Translations under genes and position numbers: made by a program
Assembly (NCBI GenBank): GCA_903813345.2
Contig: CAIIXF020000005.1
Coordinates: 14,571,375 to 14,635,374, forward strand
DNA length: 64,000 nucleotides
Origin: Owenia fusiformis
Taxonomy: Eukaryota > Annelida > Polychaeta > Sabellida > Oweniidae
Reading direction: 5' to 3'
The notes under the pieces: generated by a model
Told to the model about the DNA's origin: nothing
Seen by the model: the letters and a program-made list of their open reading frames with translations, nothing else
Database searches by the model: none
Shown: in pieces, positions 28,801 through 43,800 of the stretch
How the letters are laid out: every line of letters starts with the position of its first letter
Position numbering within the stretch: position 1 is the first letter of the stretch

Positions 28801-31800
28801 GCAAACAGTAATCCAAAACCCTCAAATACTGAATCAAACTATTTTTTGAATTAGTCAACATAAATTTTGGCTTTTATTATATGTACACTCCCCTCCATAA
28901 GTTTGGCAACATTAGCTCCCCCATTGAACTACGTGTTAATGCCTCTTTTCGTTTGAATTTTTATTTACTTAACCAGCGAACTCATAATATTGATGGAAAC
29001 GTAACTTGACTTTATTTCCAATACCTCCAAATTTTCTCAATTTTTAAAGCCCTATAACTTAGTTGAACCTGAAGAAACATATCAATTTTTTGTTAAATAA
29101 AGTTATCAAATTCAATTGCCTGCCCAAATCGTATTTTTTGCAAGGACTCAGATGGATGGATATTCTCTCATATGACTTGTGGCAAACCTACCATTTCCCA
29201 TTGGTTAACATGGGAATGTTGATTTTCAAAAATTCATCAAATTTATCATCAATTTTCAACTTATTGTAATTGAGAAAAAAAATTGCTTTAACACGTAGTT
29301 CAATGGGGGAGGTAAGGTTGCCAAACTTATGGAGGGGAGTGTATATGTATGTATACATATTTATTGTTTATTAAAGTCTCACATGTCTCCTGGACATCAA
29401 GTCGTTGCTGGCTTAGAAGAGACTATAAAATTCAGTACTGAATAGCATCATGGGCTTTCAACTCTGATTGAAAGCCCATGATAGCATTAAAATTCATTTA
29501 TTAATGTTCTTCTGTGTTTCATTATATTAATCAATGTATTAGCTAATGTCCTATGTAGGTTGGAAGTCAAAATGAGAGCATATTGAACTAAATTATAGCA
29601 CTGATTAATGTCAATATATAAAATATTCATTTTGTTCATGAACTTCTCATCTTTTTTGTTCAAACATATTGCAAGACAAAAGAATGTGTCTTTCATCTTA
29701 ATTGAGCCTGTCCCACGTCTACAAAGTCTGTTTTAAATTATATATTCAGTTGTACAAAGCAATATAAACAACATTATATGTATATAGGTTTGACATGAAA
29801 TTTATTGTACCACTAAACTAGACTAACTGTACAATAAATTCAAGTGACATAATTTAGACATTTCAGTTGAAATTACACATCAATTGGTGGTCTACTGTAT
29901 CTGCCAGTCTCTATATGGATTTTCAGTGTCCCCGATCTAAGCTGTGCTATGTGCCTCCTCTGGTTCCTACTCAGCTGGTTTACAACATACTCCTCTGGTT
30001 CAACTGCATATGTTTTGTGTACCCTATAGGTACATAACTTGTTAACATTCATAGGAGCTTTGCTGTCATCCTTGAGATTATGCATCCATGCGTGGTGTGA
30101 TCCGCCGAAATAAGAAGTTGCATTAGTACTCTGTCCCAGATGATTCAAATAACAAGGTAGTCTGCATCTCCCATGACTTTGATCATCCTGGAAAAGTGCA
30201 TGATGATGACCATATAAAGACTTTCCTATTGAGACGATCATGGTCAATGTTAGCTAGCCTGCAGAACAGACATGCAATTTCCACACGCTGTTTAGTGTTT
30301 GTATAAAGAACCGGGAGAATGATCTCAATTTTGATATCTCGAGGAATGCTCATAACTTTTTGGACAAGTACAGTATCTTGTTTCAAGGGAACCCATTTGA
30401 GGGATTGATTTAGATTTTTCATTGATCGATTTCTTGAATTCTGGGGGCCATTTCAAGTATTGATCATTGCTAAATAACTAATACTTAGCATAATATGCTT
30501 TGTTAGAGTAAGTAAACAAATAAACAGTATGTGTATACATAAAATGTATTACACTTTCATTTAAAATAGCAACCAAGCTCAACTTGAAAACAATCCAAAT
30601 TTCAACATCTTGTTGAAATGCAGAAAATTTAATAAAAAATTAATACACACTGTATCTTGTCAATAATGAGCTAATGGAAAATAACTTCTAATAATGCCAT
30701 TCACTGTTGTAGCCATTATATTTACTTTAACTTCATATTTCTTTAAAATGTCAATAATATATTTACTTATATTTATTTTATTATGGCATACAGACAGTAC
30801 ACACAATCATAAACTTGATGATTAGACAGGTAAATTAGGTCATATTATGGTTCAATTATTAGCTTTGAATAATCTTTTTATATGACATTCTATATCTGTT
30901 GACAGTGAAATGACAAAGGAATATTACATAGAATTAGCACAAGCCAAAGAGAAACACACAGATAAGAGTAAAAAAAGTATGTCATATAACATCAAAAGTT
31001 AGAGCTGGTTACAAGGAAACAAACCTCCATATCGCAACCAAAATATGGATGGTCCAAACATTCTTTTATAGAAATACAATGAAAAAGTCGTTAAGAATCG
31101 CTTTTTATAGTTAAAGAAATCAGATATCAAGTTTGCTGACCTCAAGTTTCATTATCTATATATGCCTTATGATGTCTCTTGTGAGATAATTGTAACTCAA
31201 ATGAAAATGAAAGGACACAAATATCTATTTGACAATTGAAAGCATAAGTGCTAAAAAGGAGATAATCAAAAAGTACATATACTTCAGATCATAGTATGCA
31301 ACAAAAGTTAATAAGATAGTAAGTAGAAAAAATCCCCACAATTCTAAATTATAATTTTATGTACATAGAAACAATGTCTAGGTACAGGGTGAGCCCAAAA
31401 AATGTAACCCTAACAAATGTTAATAACTCTGTCCTCATTGGCACAATTAAACCTTGTTCAGTGTTCTTTTATTCTACTAAGTTTCACTGGACTTATTATC
31501 AATTTTGTTACAAAAAAGATCTCTCTTGACATCAAACATTGTAGATACCACAGAATTAGTCGTACAAGACAAGAGAATGGTGTGATGAATAAAAAATCCT
31601 GTCTTGAAGTACATAAGAATGTCTTAAAGTCAACATTAATTTGGAAAGCTGCTGCCATATAGACCATAATACACAATCAACTGATTTTATATAATATGTT
31701 TGATTTACAACAACATTGTACCGACTGCCACTGAGAGTCTGAAACATCATAATTAGAATTATGCTACATATATGGGGAACACATACAGGGTGAGACCATT

Positions 31801-34800
31801 GAAATTTGGTAGAATGAAGGAACATTGAACAACAAGGTTTCATTGTGCCCAGGCCTCGCGCTTAACTTTTTTATCAGGTAGTTGTTTCACTACTTAGTGA
31901 ATTTTCCAGGTAGCTATTTGAGAGAACCAGATAGTGAAGATTTCGATCTTTATTCTTATGACTTACCAGCGCAATAATAAGATATTTCACTGTTACAGTA
32001 GTGATTTCCCCAGCAGCAATTGCGCTGCACCAACTTGAGATTTTGGTAATAGGCATGCACCCACCTGAGAATCAATTTGCACCCACTTGAAAATGAGAAA
32101 AACATGAAAAATAGGCATATTTTTCCAAATTTGGTCTAAATTGTGAAATAAGAATTTTGCACCCACTTGAGATAAAATCCTGGGCGAACACTGCACTCTA
32201 TTAGATATATGGAAGAAGAAAAAAATCCCCGGGAATTTCATGTATGGCAAAGTTTTCTTGCCAAATATAACTAATTTGCATCATCAGAACGGAGTATAAT
32301 AATGGAATGGATTGTTATTGGAGAGTTTACGGTAAAGATCGCTAAATGAACCAAGAATCATGTAAACAAATAAAATCAGTAAAAAATATTGCAAAATTCC
32401 CTAGTGGAGCCCCGCGAATTGAATGATATGTTCTCCCCAATTATCTTTATTATTTCCGCTAGAGACCATTCGATATCGATCTAATATTATACTGAAAGCT
32501 ATTTGTTTAATGATAGATCATCATTTTTCCTGTAAAAGTCGTGAGAATAACGAGAAATGTTAGAAAGAAAGAGGAAACGTCAAATTAAAGTTCATGACCT
32601 TGACCGTCATGTTGACATTCGCAAAAAAGCCGCGCAAAAGACTACTTGGTTAAATGCGGAAACGACTCTAAATTTGAACATTTCTTTCATTCATTTCAGC
32701 CTATTTTGAGATAATATTAGTTTAGAATTGTGTGAAAAGGACCCACTGATACATATTTATCGGGAGGATGCATCGAATTACAACATGTGTCATTTTTATC
32801 ACTTTTTAGTGTGAGTACTCTATTATCGCTCACTTCATTTCTCGGAAGTTCGATCTTTTTTCTTACCAAATCTTCGGGTCTGGCTGTCTGGAACTAGCGA
32901 AGTTAGCTAATTGGAGGAAATAACAAGTAGTGTTCTGGGAAAACAGGTAGCAAATCGCTACCTTCGCAACGCTAATTTCGAGGCCTGGTGCCAAATATGA
33001 CCATAAACACATGCTGATTGACTGAGTTATTAAAATTTGTTTGGGTTCCTTTTTGTGGTTCACCCTGTACTTGCTCCCGCTTGCTTTGGAAGAACTTCTT
33101 AAAATGATGGGATTTCACATTTTTGACCCTAATCTTTCTTTGTATGTACAGTACATAGAAACAAGTAAAATTTATATTCCTTCTATTTCATTTTATAATT
33201 TACTATATCACCACATGCTAATGATGAAAAAGATGGATATTTATGAATCTACAGCCAATGGTTTTATGGCTCAGAGGTGCTCTCTTTCTTTCCAAAGTCA
33301 GGTTTCGGTGGTAGTTTTCTTGGAAAACAATATTTCCATCCTATAATATACAATATAAGATTTGAAATAACCGCATGATGTTATTATATAACAATTTGAA
33401 TGTCCTGATCTCCAGCATAATATAGTTTCATCATCAATCATTGTTGTTTTAACTACAGGTTTAAATGCTATTGCTATATAATATAAGAGACGAAGATATC
33501 CCAAGGGGGCTTTTGTATTATTTTGGTAGGGCTATAGGGTTCATATATCAACTTTGAGGTAAATGATGTAGTGACCGTAACATGGCACTCTATTTTGGTT
33601 ACCCCTACGTCACACATACAGTTCCCCCTATGGCAGCCCTTATTGAAACTTTGGCCATATACATATTCTGTGTACAAGAGAACATTTTGAACATCTTTGG
33701 TTATAATGAAAACACGCGCTATGCGCTAACGCGCCACGCGCCAATGCGCTAGTAGAAAATGATCCTTCCCCCACGATGTGTGCGCATGTTTTAAGCGCAT
33801 GTTTATGATTGGTCTATACCCTTGGCCCAGGGACATGTATAATTAGGGTTATGACTCCCTGGGAACTTGTCAAAACATTGACACTTCAAAGACTGTATAA
33901 ATCACCGCTAACCTGTCAATCAGACTTTGATGTGAACTTTGCGGCCGCAGGAAATAAACAAAGCCTCTCGAAAATTACACTTTTCAAGTTACGATTTCTC
34001 TAAAAATATAAGACCAATTAAGATGTTCTTCACACCGTTAAAAAACAGAATTCAACTTTAATTTAGGAAATAATTCCAAAACTAAATGAACGTGTACTTT
34101 TCTCTGTATTTGACCTGAAAGAACATGAGTAACTTAGAATTAATAAATATTTACGGCCAATTACTGGACAATGATAAAACACGCTGGTCAGGTTTACATT
34201 ACTTTTTAAATCGTCTCTTATTTAAAACTTTAATTCCAAATGAAATACAATCCTGTTTTCAACAATATTCCTGGTAAAATAGGTAATACAATTCACTCGG
34301 ACTGACGTAATTCAAAACTTTTTAAATCTAAAATCAAATTGAGAAAAACGAAAGCAAACATGAAAGGGGGGTTTATAGGGGTCTTGGAAATCCATATTCA
34401 CTATTTTTCACTAGCCCCTCAGTCTTATACCATTTACAGCATTTTTCACCCCTTTTACATGTATTTAACATACAGTGTGTGCAATATTTTTCACATCTCC
34501 CTATAGTACTATATTTTACAAAAAGCTCGGGTAAATAATATATCTGTACGATAATTTTGAAATTACCGTTGAAAAAAGTTTGGATAATATTCAGAAGGAA
34601 ATAACATAATGCAAGAATCCACGTAGTACCAAATGTATAATCATACGGCAAATAGGCAGTACACAGGCCTGAAGCAATGGGGGGTTCGGAGGGTGACTTT
34701 GGAATTTTTGAAAAAGTGACCCCCCACCCCTGGGAAATCCTGGTTACTGTCCTGGCATATGGCATATAGAGACTACTATATAGAGATCTGGATTACCCCC

Positions 34801-37800
34801 ATAAATGTGGGACTGATTTTTCAAATCACCCCCCACAACCAGGCCCGTAGCAACTGGCGGATTAGGGGGGGGGGGGGGGCTGGGGGCCCGGCCCCCCCCC
34901 TTGGGTGGGCCCAGAAAAAAAAATTGGGCCCAAAAAAAATTTGGGGCCAAAAAAGGCCTTCAGGCCCCAAAAAGTGGGCCTCTTTGGTCATTACTGGGCC
35001 TTTTAAGGCCTTATTTTTTAATTTCAGGCCAAATTTTGAAGAAAATGGGCCTCAAAATTTCAAAATTTGGGCCCACTTTTGGATTTTAGGGGCCCAAAAT
35101 TTTTTTTCTCTGACCTGAAATTTGGGCCCCCCCTTGTTGGTTCCCAGATCCGCCACTGGGGGAGCGGAGCTCCCCCTCTGGCCAGAGATTCTTTCAAAAT
35201 CATGCAGTTTTTCACCATTCTGAGAATTTTTTGTATGATTATTAGCCAAAATTGTGAAAAAGCTTCCCCTGGAAAAAAGGCTCCCCCTCCTGGTAAAAGC
35301 TGGCTACGGGCAAGTCCCCACAACTACTTGTGTATTGAAATCCCAAATTTATGGGGATAAGCTGGATCTGCAGTATTCGTTCAAACTGCGAGTTTAAATT
35401 TCATAATAGGCTTCTTTAATTCTTTTAAAACATATGTTTATTTAACTTATAGGCTAGTAGAATGGAGGTCTGAAAATTGTGATTAATATACACGAAGGGG
35501 AAAAGGACAAATGAGGTATCGTTGTAAAGCTAAGGACTTCAGCATTTCAAATCCATTTGTACCTAAGTTTGAATTAGGGGCAAAAATTGCAAAAACACCC
35601 GTTTCCATAGCAACCATTCAAAATATAATCAATAAATCAGAAATCACCTTTCAGATCATAGAACGCCTGTTATCTGTCCAATTCTAATGATACATATATC
35701 AAAATGAAGCTATTGACGCCCCCTTGTTTATAAACAAGAAAATATGCAAATTAGCTAATTTGCATATCTATTATGACGTCATAAGTAGATTATTGAGCCG
35801 ATTTGAGGTATTTTGGTGATATATTTGATATTATAATGAGACATTAGTTGTAATTGAAAATGTATTGGTAGACATAACTAAATTTCATCGTTTGAGTTCG
35901 AAATAAATTGGCTACAAGCTTTGAAAATAGCTAAAAACAGCCGTTTCCATGGCAACTTTTAAAATTTAATCATTTAATCAGAAATCATATTTTTGAACAT
36001 AGTGCACATGTTCTTGGTCCGATTTTAATGATATATATACCAAAATGAAGCTATTGAGGCCCCTGTTCATAATTAACAAGATATGTCAATTTGCTCATTT
36101 GCATATTTATTGTGATGTCATAATTTTTTTTTTTCAACCAATGTCTAGGTAATTTTGAGATGTTTTTGATATTAATGATAACATATTAGTTATAATTATC
36201 AATAAACTGGTAGAATTACTACTATTTCAATATCATTATTGATGCTAGAAATAATTTGAGTATTAGCTTTTAAATGAGTCTTCTTATAAATGGGTATGAA
36301 AAGTATCCTTCTTGGTGACTTGTCCAGAAAAAGCATTTCTAGGTTAAAGGAATTGAGGGCAGAATGCACTAAAACCAAAATGTATTCATTTACTGTGTGA
36401 AGTTAATATTTTTTAAATAATATCATATTGGTACTAGAACTATTAATTTTATTCAAAATCCATTTTAGGATAAATCATATGTTTATAAAGAATTTGAGTA
36501 CTTTGCGGCATTAATCTGTACAGCCATTTCAATATGATTTTGATTTGATTTTTTCCCTTTTTTTCATCATGCTTTGGCCAGTTTTTGGCTTCCAGTATAA
36601 AACTGCGCATTGTTTAAATATAGCAATAGGTGCACTTGTAATAATTGGATTATAACTAAAACTTCCAAATACCATTAATGAAATATGAGCAGCAGATTAA
36701 TACCATAGGTAACATATTTGGTCTATACGAAATGACATTACTCCATATTATATAGTATGGTACCCCTACCCCATTCTTCTAAAAAAGTGAAAGAAAAATA
36801 CACATATAATGATAGATTATACCTTTTATCATATTGCTTGGTGTTTATAGTGCTCACATGTAATATTTAATGTGTAATGATCAATTAGCATCCATAGTTA
36901 TCATGATTTGTCTAAATATATTTACAATTGGTCAAATTTATGTGGTACCTGCCCTATTTTTGAAGTAAAATAACTATACAAATAAGATTCAATATTCTCT
37001 TTTCCAAGGACTAAATGTATTAATAGTGCCTGGATTATTACTAAAACTTCCAAGTATAATAAATGAAGTGCAAACAGCAGATAAATACCATAGGTTTATG
37101 TAGTCTCTCCAAAATGATATTACTTCATAAAACTGATAAAGTATGGTATCCCTACCCCATTTTTATAAAATATTGATTTTCAAGAAAAATACAAATATAT
37201 AACACCCTTGTTTCCGAATTCATTCTCTAGAAACCCCTAGTAGATCCCTAGTTATCCAATTGGTTCCCTTGTTGCCCCTAATAGCACCCTAACTACCCCA
37301 ATTGGTTCTCTAGTTGCCCTCGGTATTTCTCTAGTTAACCCCAATTGGTTCTCAAGTAGCCCCTAGCAGGCCCCTAGTTATCAAATTGGTTCTCTTGTTG
37401 CCCCTTATAGCACCCAAACTACCCCAACTGGTTCTCTAGTTGCCCCCGGTATTGTTCTAGTTACCCTAATTGGTTTTCTAGTAGCCCCTATTGGCACCCT
37501 AGTTACCCCAACTGGTTCTCTAGTTGCCCCCGGTTTTGTTCTAGTTACCCCAATTGGTTTTCTAGTAGCCCCTATTGGCACCCTAGTTACCCCAATTGGT
37601 TCTCTAATAGCCCAAGTAGCACCCTAGGTGCCCCAATTGGTTCTCTAGTAGCCTCAAGTAGCACCCTAGTTACACCAATTGGTTCTCTAGTAGCCTCTAA
37701 TAGCACCCTAGTTACCCCAATTGGTTCTCTTGTAGGCCACAATAGCACCCTTGTTACCCCAATTGGTTCTCTAGTAGCACCCTAGTTACTTCAATTGGTT

Positions 37801-40800
37801 CTCTAGTAGCACCCTAACTACCTCAATTTGTTCTCTAGTAGCCTCTAGTAGCACCTTAGTTACCCCAATTGGTTCTCTAGTAGGCCCCAATAGCACCCTG
37901 GTTACCCAAATTGGTTCTCTAGAAGCACCCTAGTTGCCCCAATTGGTTCTCTAGTAGCTTCTAGTATCACCCCAGTTACCCTAATTGCTTCTCTAGTAGC
38001 ACCCTAATTGCCCCCATTGGTTCTCTAGTAACACCCTTGTTCCCCAATTCGTTCTCTAGTTGTCCATAGTAGACCCCTAGTTATCCAATTGGTTCTCTTG
38101 TTCCCCCTAATAGCACCCTAACTACCCCAATTGGTTCTCACGTTGCCCCCGGTATTTCTCTAGTTAACCCCAATTGGTTCTCAAGTAGCCCCTAGCAGGC
38201 CCCTAGTTATCAAATTGGTTCTCTTGTTGCCCCTTATAGCACCCAAACTACCCCAACTGGTTCTCTAGTTGCCCCCGGTATTGTTCTAGTTACCCTAATT
38301 GGTTTTCTAGTAGCCCCTATTGGCACCCTAGTTACCCCAACTGGTTCTCTAGTTGCCCCCGGTTTTGTTCTAGTTACCCCAATTGGTTTTCTAGTAGCCC
38401 CTATTGGCACCCTAGTTACCCCAATTGGTTCTCTAATAGCCCAAGTAGCACCCTAGGTGCCCCAATTGGTTCTCTAGTAGCCTCAAGTAGCACCCTAGTT
38501 ACACCAATTGGTTCTCTAGTAGCCTCTAATAGCACCCTAGTTACCCCAATTGGTTCTCTTGTAGGCCACAATAGCACCCTTGTTACCCCAATTGGTTCTC
38601 TAGTAGCACCCTAGTTACTTCAATTGGTTCTCTAGTAGCACCCTAACTACCTCAATTTGTTCTCTAGTAGCCTCTAGTAGCACCTTAGTTACCCCAATTG
38701 GTTCTCTAGTAGGCCCCAATAGCACCCTGGTTACCCAAATTGGTTCTCTAGAAGCACCCTAGTTGCCCCAATTGGTTCTCTAGTAGCTTCTAGTATCACC
38801 CCAGTTACCCTAATTGCTTCTCTAGTAGCACCCTAATTGCCCCCATTGGTTCTCTAGTAACACCCTTGTTCCCCAATTCGTTCTCTAGTTGTCCATAGTA
38901 GACCCCTAGTTATCCAATTGGTTCTCTTGTTCCCCCTAATAGCACCCTAACTACCCCAATTGGTTCTCACGTTGCCCCCGGTATTTCTCTAGTTAGCCCC
39001 AATTGGTTCTCAAGTAGCCCCTAGCAGACCCCTAGTTATCAAATTGGTTCTCTTGTTGCCCCTTATAGCACCCTAACTACCCCAACTGGTTCTCTTGTTG
39101 CTCCCAGTATTGTTCAAGTTACCCCCAATTGGTTTTCTAGTAGCCCCTATTGGCACCCTAGTTACCCCAATTGGTTCTCTAACAGCCCAAGTAGAACCCT
39201 AGGTGTTTCCGAATTCATTCTCTAGAAACCCCTAGAAGACCCCTAGTTATCAAATTGGTTCTCTTGTTGCCCCTTATAGCACCCTAACTACCCCAACTGG
39301 TTCTCTTGTTGCTCCCAGTATTGTTAAAGTTACCCCCAATTGGTTTTCTTGTAGCCTCTAGTAGCACCCTAGTTACACCAATTGGTTCTCTAGTAGCCTC
39401 TAATAGCACCCTAGTTATCCCAATTGGTTCTCTAGTAGGCCGCAATAGCACCCTAGTTACCCCAATTGGTTCTCTAGTAGCACCCTAGTTACTTCAATTG
39501 GTTCTCTAGTAGCACCCTAACTACCTCAATTTGTTCTCTAGTAACCTCTAGTAGCACCTTAGTTACCCCAATTGGTTCTCTAGTAGGCCGGTATAGCACC
39601 CTAGTTACCCCAATTGGTTCTCTAGTAGCACCCTAGTTACTTCAATGGGTTCTCTAGTAGCACCCTAACTACCTCAATTTGTTCTCTAGTAGCCTCTAGT
39701 AGCACCCTAGTTACCCCGATTGGTTCTCTAGTAGGCCCCCATAGCACCATAGTTACCTTAATTGGTTCTCTAGTAGCCCCTAATGGCACCCTGGTTACCC
39801 CAATAGTTTCTCTAGCAGCCTCTAGTTGCACCCTGGTTACCCCAATTGTTTCTCTAGTAGCCCCTAGTGGCACCCTTGTTACCCGAATTGGTTCTCTAGT
39901 AACATCCTTGTTTCCAAATTGGTTCTCTAGTAGCCCCTATTAGCACCCTAGTTGCCCTAGTTGGTTCTCAGCTTCTAGTTGTGCCCTAGTTACCTTAATT
40001 GGTTCTCTAGTAGCCCCTAATGGCACCCTGGTTACCCCAATTGTTTCTCTAGCAGCCTCTAGTTGCACCCTGGTTACCCCAATTGTTTCTCTAGTAGCCC
40101 CTAGTGGCACCCTTGTTACCCGAATTTGTTCTCTAGTAACACACTTGTTTCCAAATTGGTTCTCTAGTGGCCCCTATTAGCACCCTAGTTGCCCTAATTG
40201 GTTCTAAGCTTCTAGTTGTGCCCTAGTTACCTTAATTGGTTCTCTAGTAGCCCCTAATGGCACCCTGGTTACCCCAATTGTTTCTCTAGTAGCCCTTAGT
40301 GGCACCCTTGTTACCCGAATTGGTTCTCTAGTAACACCCTTGTTTCCAAATTGGTTCTCTAGTAGCCCCTATTAGCACCCTAGTTGCCCTAATTGGTTCT
40401 TAGCTTCTAGTTGTGCCCTAGTTACCTTAATTGGTTCTCTAGTAGCCCCTAATGGCACCCTGGTTACCCCAATTGTTTCTCTAGCAGCCTCTAGTTGCAC
40501 CCTGGTTACCCCAATTGTTTCTCTAGTAGCCCCTAGTTGCACCCTTGTTACCCGAATTGGTTCTCTAGTAACACCTTTGTTTCCAAATCGGTTCTCCAGT
40601 AGCCCCTAGTACCACCCTTGTTACCAATATCGGTTCTCTTTAGGTCCTTATAGCACCTTAGTTACCCCAATTGGTTCTCTAGTAGCACCCTAGTTACCCT
40701 ATTTGGTTCTCTAATGCCCCTAGTGGCACCCTAGTTACCCTAATTAGTTCTCTAGCACCCTCTAGTGGCACCCTAGTTAACCCAATTAGTATTATGTATC

Positions 40801-43800
40801 ATTAATATGTGTATTTTTCTCCATACTACATCTATAATATGGAGTAATGTCATTTCGTACAGACCAAATATGTAACCTATGGTATTAATCTGCTGTTCAT
40901 ATTCCATTAATGATATTTGGAAGTTTTAGTTACAATCAAATCATTACAAGTGCACCTATTGCTATATTTAAACAATGCGCAGTTTTATACTGGAAGCCAA
41001 AAACTGGCCAAAACATGATGAAAACAAGGGAAAAAATCAAATCAAAATCATATTGAAATGGCTGTACAGATTAATGCCGCAAAGTACTCAAATTGCATCC
41101 GGCAGATTTGAATTCAGGACACTCTAAATATACTGAAAAGTTACAAATACAGCATGCATCAAAAATTTCCATCATAAGTTGCAGGCCCGAAGACACTTTT
41201 CTCCAAGAGAAAATAAAAGTGTCATTTTTTCCGCGTAACTCAAATCGCGTAAGTCGGAGGGGGGGGGGGGGGGTCAGATACTCTCTATATCAAGGCCACT
41301 CAGCTTATTTTGTAGTATTTTATTGTTTTCATATCATGTTTTTAGACTTTATATTGAATGAGCAATTTGGAGAAACATTGGAAAAGGGAGGGTGTGCTAG
41401 AAAGCAATAGAATCAATTCAAAGAAATTCAGATTTTTAATCATTTTCTTCATAGAGGAGCGAGTGGGCAGCACAGGAAAATTTTACTAATTCAAGATGCT
41501 GTCTACTGGTTACTTCTGAGCACTTTTAATATGTTCGAGTAAATGAATGCTATCGTTTTTGGGATGCGGTGTCAGAATTATTTATGATTTCATTATGTCA
41601 CTTGGTGATTTTTGGGCACTTTTAAAGTGTTTAAAATTAACAAATGCAACTTCCAAACATTCCCAATTGTTTTGTGGGGGGTGTGAGGAGTGCCCCCCAC
41701 CCTAGAAAATTTTACACTTTTGAGATGCTATTTGGTGCTTTCTGGGCATTTCAAAATATATCAATCAATAAAAATGTGTTTCAATTTTTGGGGGGTGTCA
41801 AAGAAGATAAAAGGGTGAGTTGGGAGGGGGATGCCAGAGGGGGAGCAAAGGGTTTTCCCTCAGAAACATTGACCATTTCAAGGTGCTATTTGATGATGTC
41901 TGGGCACTTTAAAAATGACTCTGAGATAATACATGGAATTCATTATTTTTTCAATTGTTTTGTGGGGGATGTGATGGGTGACCAACTCTCCTAGAAAATT
42001 TTACAATTTTAAGATGATATTTGGTGCTCTCTGGGCACTTTTAAAGTGTATGACACAATAAAAAAAATGAACAACAATCACAATTTTTTCAAATTTTGAG
42101 GGTGTCAAAGGGGGGGGGGAGTGCCAAAGGGGAAATTTTGTCAATTGTTTTTGATGTTGATGTGTGATGGGTGGCCTACTTCCTTAGAAAAATTTACAAT
42201 TTTACGATGCTATTTGGTGCTTTCTGGGCACTTTTAAAGTGTATGAGTCAATAAGAAATATTAAATCATATTTATTTTCTTTTTTTGGGGGGGGGGGTGT
42301 CAAAGGGAGCCCGAGGGGGAGGTTGGGTGAGGATGCCAGAGGTGGAGCAAGTGTTAGTCCCCAGAAACATTGACTATATCAAGGAGCTATTTGATGATGT
42401 CTGGGCACTTTAAAAGTATCTGAGACAATACATAAAATAAATTCAGAACTTTAGAATAGTTTTTTGGGGGGTGTGAGAGGTGGCCCACTTCCCCTAGAAA
42501 ATTCTACAATTTTAAGATGCTATATAGTGCTTTCTGGATACTTTCAAAGTGTATGAGTCAATAAAAAAGATTAGAAAAAATCCTATTTTTTCAAGTTTTT
42601 TGGAGGGGGTGCCCGAGGGGGAGTTGGGGTGAGGATGCCAGAGGGGGAGCAAGTGCTAGTCCCCCAGAAATATTGTCAATTGTTTTGTGGGGGATGTGAG
42701 GGGTGGCCTACTTTCTTCGAAAATTTTACAATTTTAATATGCTATTTGGTGCTTTCTGGGCACTATTAAAGGGTATGGGTCAATGGAAAAAAATTAGAAG
42801 GGGGGGGTGTCAGAGGGGGTGCGGTCGCACCCGTCGCACTCCCCCCCCATCTGACGGCCATGAGTTTAAATATTGTAGGACTATATAATGCCTAAAATAG
42901 CATCGGGATAAAGGATAAGGATGAGAATAAAGGTACACTATTTTGTATATCTTCAGACATAGAATTGAGCAATAAAATAGTTTCAATATCATTGTGATAA
43001 GCAACAGTGATATTGTTGATGTAAGTATAATATTTATCGGATATCCTATGATTTTGATTTTTAGCGCTTTTCAAACCTTGCAGTCAATTTATAATCTAAC
43101 TCAAATAATGAATTATTAGTAATATCTACCAATAATTTTCGATTACAAATAATCCTTCATTATTATATCAGATAAATCTCCAAAATATCTCAAATTCGGT
43201 TAAAAAATCTACTTATGATGTCATAATAGATATGCAAATTAGCTAATTTGCATATTTTCTTGTTTATAAACAAGGGGGCATCAATAGCTTCATTTTGATA
43301 TATGTATCATTAGAATTGGACAGATAACAGGCGTTCTACGATCCGAAAGGTGATTTCTGATTTATTGATTATATTTTAAATGGTTGCTATGGAAACGGAT
43401 GTTTTTGCAATTTTTGCCCCAAATTCAAAATTAGGTACAAGTGGATTTGAAAAGCCGAAGTCCTTAGCTTTACAATGGTACCTCATTTGTCCTTTTCCCC
43501 ATGATGTATTTTAAAAAGTACTTTCCTGGCACATTTGGCCATTGGTTCTACTCGCCTATTATACGATGCCATATACGATAAATGTTACCCCCTCTTATGC
43601 AGTCATACAATAGATTTTCACCCTCCTCTTATACGATAACCCTATACACCCCCCCCCATGAAAGCGAAAGAGGTGTAACCGGGCACGAAAAGAAAAACGG
43701 AAAAATATAAATGCGACGCCTGCAAATTATCCCACCGTTTGGTAAGTCTGAGAGATATAACTTCAAATACAAAGAGTAAAGATATATAAAACATCCATGA

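Noticed and set aside
34744-35360. Overlapping open frames rich in G, P and K
   Set aside because: Low-complexity GGGCCCAAAA DNA inside a transposon arm; no coding signature.
39306-39873. [18 protein letters not shown] repeat proteins
   Set aside because: Both strands are open only because the minisatellite unit lacks stops in those frames.
37200-40795. CRISPR-like array
   Set aside because: Units are variable in length, abut without unique spacers, and show a 829-bp higher-order period. This is a minisatellite in animal DNA.
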